From NCBI RefSeq assembly GCF_000472705.1, contig NZ_KI421453.1:582818-646817 (forward strand): DNA of 64,000 nt, read 5' to 3'. This DNA comes from Mesorhizobium erdmanii USDA 3471. GTDB lineage: Bacteria; Pseudomonadota; Alphaproteobacteria; Rhizobiales; Rhizobiaceae. Both the position numbers and the translations under genes were made by a program. This document shows, in pieces, positions 59,893 to 64,000 of the stretch (positions are counted from its first letter, which is position 1; each line of letters starts with the position of its first letter). The notes under the pieces are model-generated. The model had not been told where the DNA came from, did no database searches, and saw nothing but the letters and a program-made list of their open reading frames with translations.

Positions 59893-61485
59893 ATGCCAGT
59901 CTCATCCGACGATGATGTTGCAGCGGCGGACCTTCCCGCTGACCAGCGCGAGCAAAAGCGCGGTGTCGGGGCAGAACAAGAGCTCCTCGCCCTGATGTTC
60001 GACCAGGCTCCGGGCTTCATGACGTTGCTCAGCGAACCTGGTCATGTCTTCCAATTGACCAACGCCGCTTATCAACGCTTGATCGGTCAGCGGCTGGTCA
60101 TCGGAAAATCGGTGCGGGAGGCTTTGCCCGAGCTAGACGGTCAGGGGTTCTTTGAGCGGCTCGACCAAGTGAGCGAGACTGGCGAGCCCTATGTCGGGCG
60201 CGGTGTCAAAGTCGTGCTTCGCAACGCGCACGATGGAACGACCGAGCAACGCATCCTCGACTTCGTCTACCAGCCCATCAAGGCTGGCGATGGCCATATC
60301 ACGGCGATCTTCGTCCAGGGCACGGACGTCAGTGATCTTTCCTTTGCCAATGCCGCGCTGCAATTGCGGGAGGACCATCTGCGTTCAATTCTGGCCACGG
60401 TTCCCGATGCCATGGTGGTTATCGATGAGCAGGCCCGCATTCAATCTTTCAGCACGGCTGCCGAGATGCTGTTCGGCTATAAGTCAAGTGAAGTCATTGG
60501 CGTGAATGTCCGTATTCTCATGCCGTCGCCGTACCAGGAGGAGCACGATGGATACCTGCACCGGTATCTGAGCACCGGAGAGCGCCGGATCATTGGTCTT
60601 GGCCGAACCGTGACTGGCATGCGCAAGGACGGATCGACATTTCCGATGGAACTCGCTGTCGGCGAGATGCATCCGGGCACAGGCCGCTTTTTTACCGGCT
60701 TTTGTCGCGATCTCACCGAACGCCACAAGGCAGAGGCCAGGATACAGGAGCAGCAGCAGGAATTGCTGCATATGGCTCGCTTCACAGCTCTGGGCGAGAT
60801 GGCTTCGACATTGGCGCACGAAATCAACCAGCCGCTGACAGCCATTACCAACTATCTCAAAGGCAGCCGCCGGCTTCTCGAAAAGAGCCAGGATGAAAAC
60901 GCTGCCCTGTTGCGCGAAGCCGTGGAAAGAGCTGCCGAGCAGGCCTTGCGCGCTGGAGACGTCATCCGCCACCTTCGCGATTTCGTCGCGCGAGGCGAAA
61001 GCGAGCGCCAGGTCGAGCGTTTGACGACCATTATCGAGGAAGCCTCATCGCTGGCGCTGGTGGGCGCGAGGGAGGCCGATGTGCGTGTCAGCTATGAGCT
61101 TGACCCGGCAGCCGAACTCGTCTTGACCGATCGCATCCAGATCCAGCAGGTGTTGCTCAACCTGATGCGCAACGCTGTTGAAGCCATGGAGGGGGCGGCA
61201 CGCCGCGAGTTGCGTGTCGTTACCAAAGTACGCACCGACGGAATGGCAGAAGTCAGTGTGAAAGACACGGGTCCAGGCTTGGCGCCAGAGGTATCGGCGC
61301 AGCTCTTTCAACCGTTTGTTACCACCAAGAAACAAGGTATGGGCGTCGGCCTGTCCATTTGCCGCACTATCGTCGAATCACATGGCGGTCATATCTGGAC
61401 CGAACCTATGCCCGGTGGAGGAACGGCGTTCCGATTCACCCTGCGCATTGTCGAGAAGGACGAGGTTGCTAATGGCAGGCAATGA
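59893..61485 (+). CDS. fixL: FixL, haem-based oxygen-sensing histidine kinase
   Basis: The 530-residue soluble kinase has a first PAS domain (about residues 28-150), a haem PAS domain (about 160-280) and a kinase part. The haem-binding His218 (EEHDGYLHRY) and the ligand-switch Arg238 (IGLGRTV) lie 20 residues apart, as in Bradyrhizobium FixL (H200, R220). The phospho-His309 is in STLAHEINQPL, also correctly spaced. There are no membrane helices, as in B. japonicum FixL. The start is uncertain: GTG 59881 or ATG 59893; longer frames upstream have no family match. fixJ overlaps its end. Confidence 0.94.
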   Translation: MPVSSDDDVAAADLPADQREQKRGVGAEQELLALMFDQAPGFMTLLSEPGHVFQLTNAAYQRLIGQRLVIGKSVREALPELDGQGFFERLDQVSETGEPYVGRGVKVVLRNAHDGTTEQRILDFVYQPIKAGDGHITAIFVQGTDVSDLSFANAALQLREDHLRSILATVPDAMVVIDEQARIQSFSTAAEMLFGYKSSEVIGVNVRILMPSPYQEEHDGYLHRYLSTGERRIIGLGRTVTGMRKDGSTFPMELAVGEMHPGTGRFFTGFCRDLTERHKAEARIQEQQQELLHMARFTALGEMASTLAHEINQPLTAITNYLKGSRRLLEKSQDENAALLREAVERAAEQALRAGDVIRHLRDFVARGESERQVERLTTIIEEASSLALVGAREADVRVSYELDPAAELVLTDRIQIQQVLLNLMRNAVEAMEGAARRELRVVTKVRTDGMAEVSVKDTGPGLAPEVSAQLFQPFVTTKKQGMGVGLSICRTIVESHGGHIWTEPMPGGGTAFRFTLRIVEKDEVANGRQ

Positions 61486-62086
61486 AGTCGTGCATGTCGT
61501 CGACGACGACGTGGATGTTCGCAAATCGCTGGGCTTTCTGCTGGCGACGGCTGACTTCGCAGTCCGCCTCCACGAGTCGGCCACGGCTTTTCTGGCGACA
61601 TCGACAGGGGAGATCGACGGCTGCATCCTGACCGATGTGCGCATGCCCGGCATCGATGGGATCGAGTTTCTGCGGCAGCTCAGGGCTCGCGGACAGACTG
61701 TCCCCGTGATCGTCATGACGGGGCATGCCGATGTGGCGCTGGCTGTCCAGGCAATGAAGGAGGGAGCGGCCGATTTCATCGAGAAACCTTTCGACGACCA
61801 GATACTCATCGACGTCATCCGCCTCGCTCTCGACAACCGCAGCCAGATGGCGGTCGCGCATCCACAGGCCCTTGATATCCACAAAAATCTGGCCACGCTT
61901 TCTGAGCGCGAGCGTCAGGTCCTGGATGGTCTGGTCTCGGGTTTGCCGAACAAGACCATCGCCTATGATCTCGGCATCAGCCCGCGGACGGTCGAAATTC
62001 ATCGCGCGAATGTCATGAGCAAAATGGGCGCCGGCAGCCTCTCGCATCTCGTGCGCATGGCGTTGATCGCCAACTCCAAGCAGTAG
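61472..62086 (+). CDS. fixJ: FixJ, response regulator of low-oxygen genes
   Basis: The 204-residue protein has a receiver domain (VHVVDDDVDVRKSL; phospho-acceptor Asp55 in ILTDVRMPGIDG; Lys in IEKPFDD) and a LuxR/NarL-type HTH (LSERERQVLDGLVSGLPNKTIAYDLGISPRTVEIHRANVM, cited here as a region near residues 141-181). It starts 14 bases inside the end of fixL. FixJ-P normally activates fixK; no fixK gene other than fnrN and nnrR lies in this window. Confidence 0.95.
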   Translation: MAGNEVVHVVDDDVDVRKSLGFLLATADFAVRLHESATAFLATSTGEIDGCILTDVRMPGIDGIEFLRQLRARGQTVPVIVMTGHADVALAVQAMKEGAADFIEKPFDDQILIDVIRLALDNRSQMAVAHPQALDIHKNLATLSERERQVLDGLVSGLPNKTIAYDLGISPRTVEIHRANVMSKMGAGSLSHLVRMALIANSKQ

Positions 62087-62091
62087 AGACG

Positions 62092-62289
62092 CTAGCCCGG
62101 CTGCTTGTTTTTAGGTTCCCAGTCACGCCAATGTGTCGGACGAATGTCGACGCGAGCGCCGTTGGTGGCGTTCTTCCAGCCTTCGCGCCCTTTCTCACAG
62201 GGAAATATGAGCGTGTGTAGGCCGTCATCATCGATGACTGCCACTTCGAGGCTACGGCCGTAGGGCGCGCTTGCGATCGGATTCCACAT
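62092..62289 (-). CDS. Small conserved hypothetical protein
   Basis: The 65-residue product from the ATG at 62289 reads MWNPIASAPYGRSLEVAV, DDDGLHTLIFPCEKG, GWKNATNGARVDI and RPTHWRDW. I recognise this pattern (W-x-PI-x-(S/T)AP ... PTHW) as a small hypothetical family seen across Rhizobiales, without known function. A longer start at 62337 would overlap a FixK-type site. It is convergent with fixJ, five bases after its stop. Confidence 0.65.
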   Translation of the reverse strand: MWNPIASAPYGRSLEVAVIDDDGLHTLIFPCEKGREGWKNATNGARVDIRPTHWRDWEPKNKQPG

Positions 62290-62323
62290 TAGACCATTTT
62301 GAAATATCGGCTCTTGCAGCGCT

Positions 62324-62337
62324 TTGATTTGAATCAT
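62324..62337 (-). promoter_or_regulatory. FixK/FnrN-type site upstream of the small hypothetical gene
   Basis: TTGAT-TTGA-ATCAT, one mismatch. Its centre is 41.5 bases from the ATG at 62289, so activation at the standard position would start the transcript at the start codon. Confidence 0.6.
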
Positions 62338-62722
62338 TTTGGCGGCCGCCAGATTCGATTTGCGATGGTCGGATAGTGAAGCCGGCTAACCTGGCCGTGT
62401 GGCCGCCTTCGACCAGGTGACAGCGTCGTTGTGCCTTCGGCCGACCAAAAGCCGAGACCCGCGACGACGACATGTTGCCGCGAACCGCGTTCGCTTTCGA
62501 CAGCGGCACCGATGCTCGACGCGGCACTCGATCCTAGTTTCAAGATCCCGATCGCAACAGTTCGCCGCGCGATTCGACTCCGGTCGCTGCTCCGATATGA
62601 CGAGCACATCGCCTGGAGTTTGACCTGGCTCAATGCGAGCCTGGCGTCTCGATTGCAGAGTTGATGCCAGGCCGTTCGACCTGGTGTCGCAAACGGTCCG
62701 GTTTTTCGTTCGGGAGACTAAC
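62338..62722. other. 385-base upstream region of hemA
   Basis: No gene was recognised. A weak FixK-like site, TTGAC-CTGG-CTCAA (62620-62633, two mismatches), lies 96 bases ahead of hemA. In Bradyrhizobium hemA is partly under FixLJ control, so the site is worth noting but not firm. Confidence 0.5.
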
Positions 62723-64000
62723 ATGAACTACCAGCGGTTCTTCGAAGAAGCGATCGACCAGCTCCATGCGGAGCGTCGCTATCGTGTCTTCGCCGACCTC
62801 GAGCGTATAGCGGGGAAGTTTCCGCGCGCCATATGGCGTTCCAATGGCCGCGCCGAGGAAATCACCGTCTGGTGCTCCAACGATTATCTCGGCATGGGCC
62901 AGCACCCCGATGTCATCGCCGCGTTCCAGAACGCGGCCGGCAAAATGGGTTCGGGCGCCGGCGGCACCCGCAATATTTCGGGCACCTCCAACCCGCTGGT
63001 CGAGCTCGAGCATGAGCTTGCCGACCTGCACGGCAAGGAAGCGGCACTGGTCTTCACCTCCGGCTTCGTCTCCAACGAAGCCTCGATCTCGACCATTGCG
63101 CGGCTTTTGCCCAACTGCCTGATCATCTCGGACGAGTTGAACCATGCCTCGATGATAGAAGGCGTGCGGCGCTCGGGCGCCGAGAAGAAGATCTTCCGCC
63201 ACAATGACATCGCGCATCTGGAAAGCCTGTTGCAGGCGGCGGGACGCGAACGCGCCAAGCTGGTCGTCTTCGAAAGCGTCTATTCGATGGACGGCGACAT
63301 CGCACCGATCAGAGAGATCGTCGAGCTCGCCGAACGCTACAACGCCATGACCTATATCGACGAGGTCCATGCCGTGGGCATGTACGGCCCACGCGGTGGC
63401 GGCATCACCGAGCGCGAGGGCCTGGCCGACCGCATCGACATCATCCAGGGTACGCTGGCCAAGGCGTTCGGCACGCTGGGCGGCTACATCACCGGCACCA
63501 GCGCGGTGATCGACGCGGTTCGCTCCTATGCGCCGGGCTTCATCTTCACCACGGCGCTGCCGCCGGCGATCGCCGCCGCCACCACCGCCTCGATCCGTCA
63601 TCTCAAGCAATCGCAGGCCGAGCGCGACGCGCAGCAGCAGCAGGCGAGCCGGACCAAGCAGATCCTTTCGGCCGTCGGCCTGCCGGTGATGGAGTCGCCA
63701 ACCCATATCGTGCCGGTGCTGGTCGGCGACCCCGAGCTTTGCAAGATGGCGAGCGACCGGCTGCTTGGCGTGCACGGCATCTACATCCAGCCGATCAATT
63801 ATCCGACCGTGCCGCGCGGCACCGAGCGGCTGCGCATCACGCCGACGCCGTTCCATTCCGACGCGTTGATCGCGGGATTGCAGGACGCGCTGGTCGAGAC
63901 ATGGGATGCGCTCGGCATCCCCTACGGCTCCGCCGGCCGTCCGCCCGTGGCCAAGAGCGACCGGATCGTGCCTCTGCTGGTACCCAAGTCAGGCGGCTGA
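62723..64000 (+). CDS. hemA: 5-aminolevulinate synthase
   Basis: The 425-residue pyridoxal-phosphate enzyme condenses glycine and succinyl-CoA to 5-aminolevulinate, the C4-pathway entry to haem typical of alphaproteobacteria. Signature segments are WCSNDYLGMGQHP, GSGAGGTRNISGT, HASMIEGVRRSG, IDEVHAVGMYG and the PLP-Lys region in GTLAKAFGTLGGYI. The ATG follows GGGAGA. The gene is complete, ending with TGA at the last base of the window. It supplies the haem needed by the oxidases and FixL. Confidence 0.96.
   Translation: MNYQRFFEEAIDQLHAERRYRVFADLERIAGKFPRAIWRSNGRAEEITVWCSNDYLGMGQHPDVIAAFQNAAGKMGSGAGGTRNISGTSNPLVELEHELADLHGKEAALVFTSGFVSNEASISTIARLLPNCLIISDELNHASMIEGVRRSGAEKKIFRHNDIAHLESLLQAAGRERAKLVVFESVYSMDGDIAPIREIVELAERYNAMTYIDEVHAVGMYGPRGGGITEREGLADRIDIIQGTLAKAFGTLGGYITGTSAVIDAVRSYAPGFIFTTALPPAIAAATTASIRHLKQSQAERDAQQQQASRTKQILSAVGLPVMESPTHIVPVLVGDPELCKMASDRLLGVHGIYIQPINYPTVPRGTERLRITPTPFHSDALIAGLQDALVETWDALGIPYGSAGRPPVAKSDRIVPLLVPKSGG

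Noticed and set aside
62338..62722. Coding frames upstream of hemA
   Set aside because: Frames read on both strands give Arg/Ser-rich products typical of random GC-rich sequence; no start signal or family match.
1..64000. Insertion sequences, integrase, tRNA attachment sites or CRISPR for the fix/nir cluster
   Set aside because: I looked for transposase or integrase motifs, cloverleaf-like sequences and regular repeats and found none; there is no direct evidence of recent transfer.

Overview
The window looks like a chromosome segment of a Rhizobiales alphaproteobacterium, most likely Mesorhizobium or a close relative. This is inferred from high GC, a DUF768 protein (a family I associate with Mesorhizobium), a FixLJ/FnrN/FixNOQP-GHIS set, short-form (C4 pathway) HemA, and intergenic palindromes of a type common in Rhizobiales. 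No rRNA, tRNA, CRISPR array or insertion sequence was recognised.

Region 1 (1-15.8 kb) is mostly housekeeping and small-molecule metabolism. It holds the end of rsmE, gshA, a repeat-bearing DUF937 protein, a DUF1127 protein, a LysR regulator, xseA and a P1 peptidase. It also holds DUF768, an SDR, a 2-oxoglutarate/Fe oxygenase, an ECF41 sigma factor with its carboxymuconolactone-decarboxylase partner and a matching promoter, uxuA divergent from an SDR across a perfect palindrome, a frameshifted alkB, a KTSC protein and a DUF763 protein.

Region 2 (15.9-24.4 kb) is one long minus-strand operon, cyoABCD-surf1-regB-regA, with four-base overlaps at several junctions. It couples a bo3-type quinol oxidase to a RegBA/ActSR-type redox two-component system. 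A metabolite:H+ symporter-like MFS gene diverges from it across a 21-bp palindrome.

Region 3 (24.7-30.1 kb) is catabolic and transport: a serine hydrolase, a proline-racemase-family protein with both catalytic cysteines replaced, a DapA-family lyase/aldolase, and an SBF-type transporter divergent from a LysR regulator.

Region 4 (30.4-36.5 kb) is the most unusual part. Two convergent operons encode a periplasmic FMN-binding protein, the flavin transferase ApbE, an NqrB/RnfD-like membrane protein fused to a ferredoxin-reductase-type FAD/NAD module, and, facing them, a sensor kinase, response regulator, small PepSY-like periplasmic protein and cytochrome b561. They look like one regulated system carrying electrons from NAD(P)H across the membrane to a flavinylated periplasmic carrier. 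Both upstream regions carry the inverted hexamers TGTCAG/CTGACA.

Region 5 (36.8-64 kb) is a denitrification and microaerobic-respiration cluster: DUF6455, DUF1858, nnrR, nnrS, pseudoazurin, nirK, nirV, a truncated haemoglobin, a Moco-domain protein with a sensor-like membrane protein, hemN, fnrN, a hemerythrin, fixNOQP, fixGHIS, a CBS-BON protein, a cut-down ccmI(frameshifted)-ccmE pair, a second DUF6455 protein, a universal stress protein, fixL, fixJ, a small hypothetical gene and hemA. Four TTGCG-N4-CGCAA sites (NnrR type) and several TTGAT-N4-ATCAA sites (FixK/FnrN type) sit at sensible distances from start codons and divide the cluster into an NO-responsive part and an O2-responsive part. 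No nitric oxide reductase or nitrous oxide reductase gene lies in the window.
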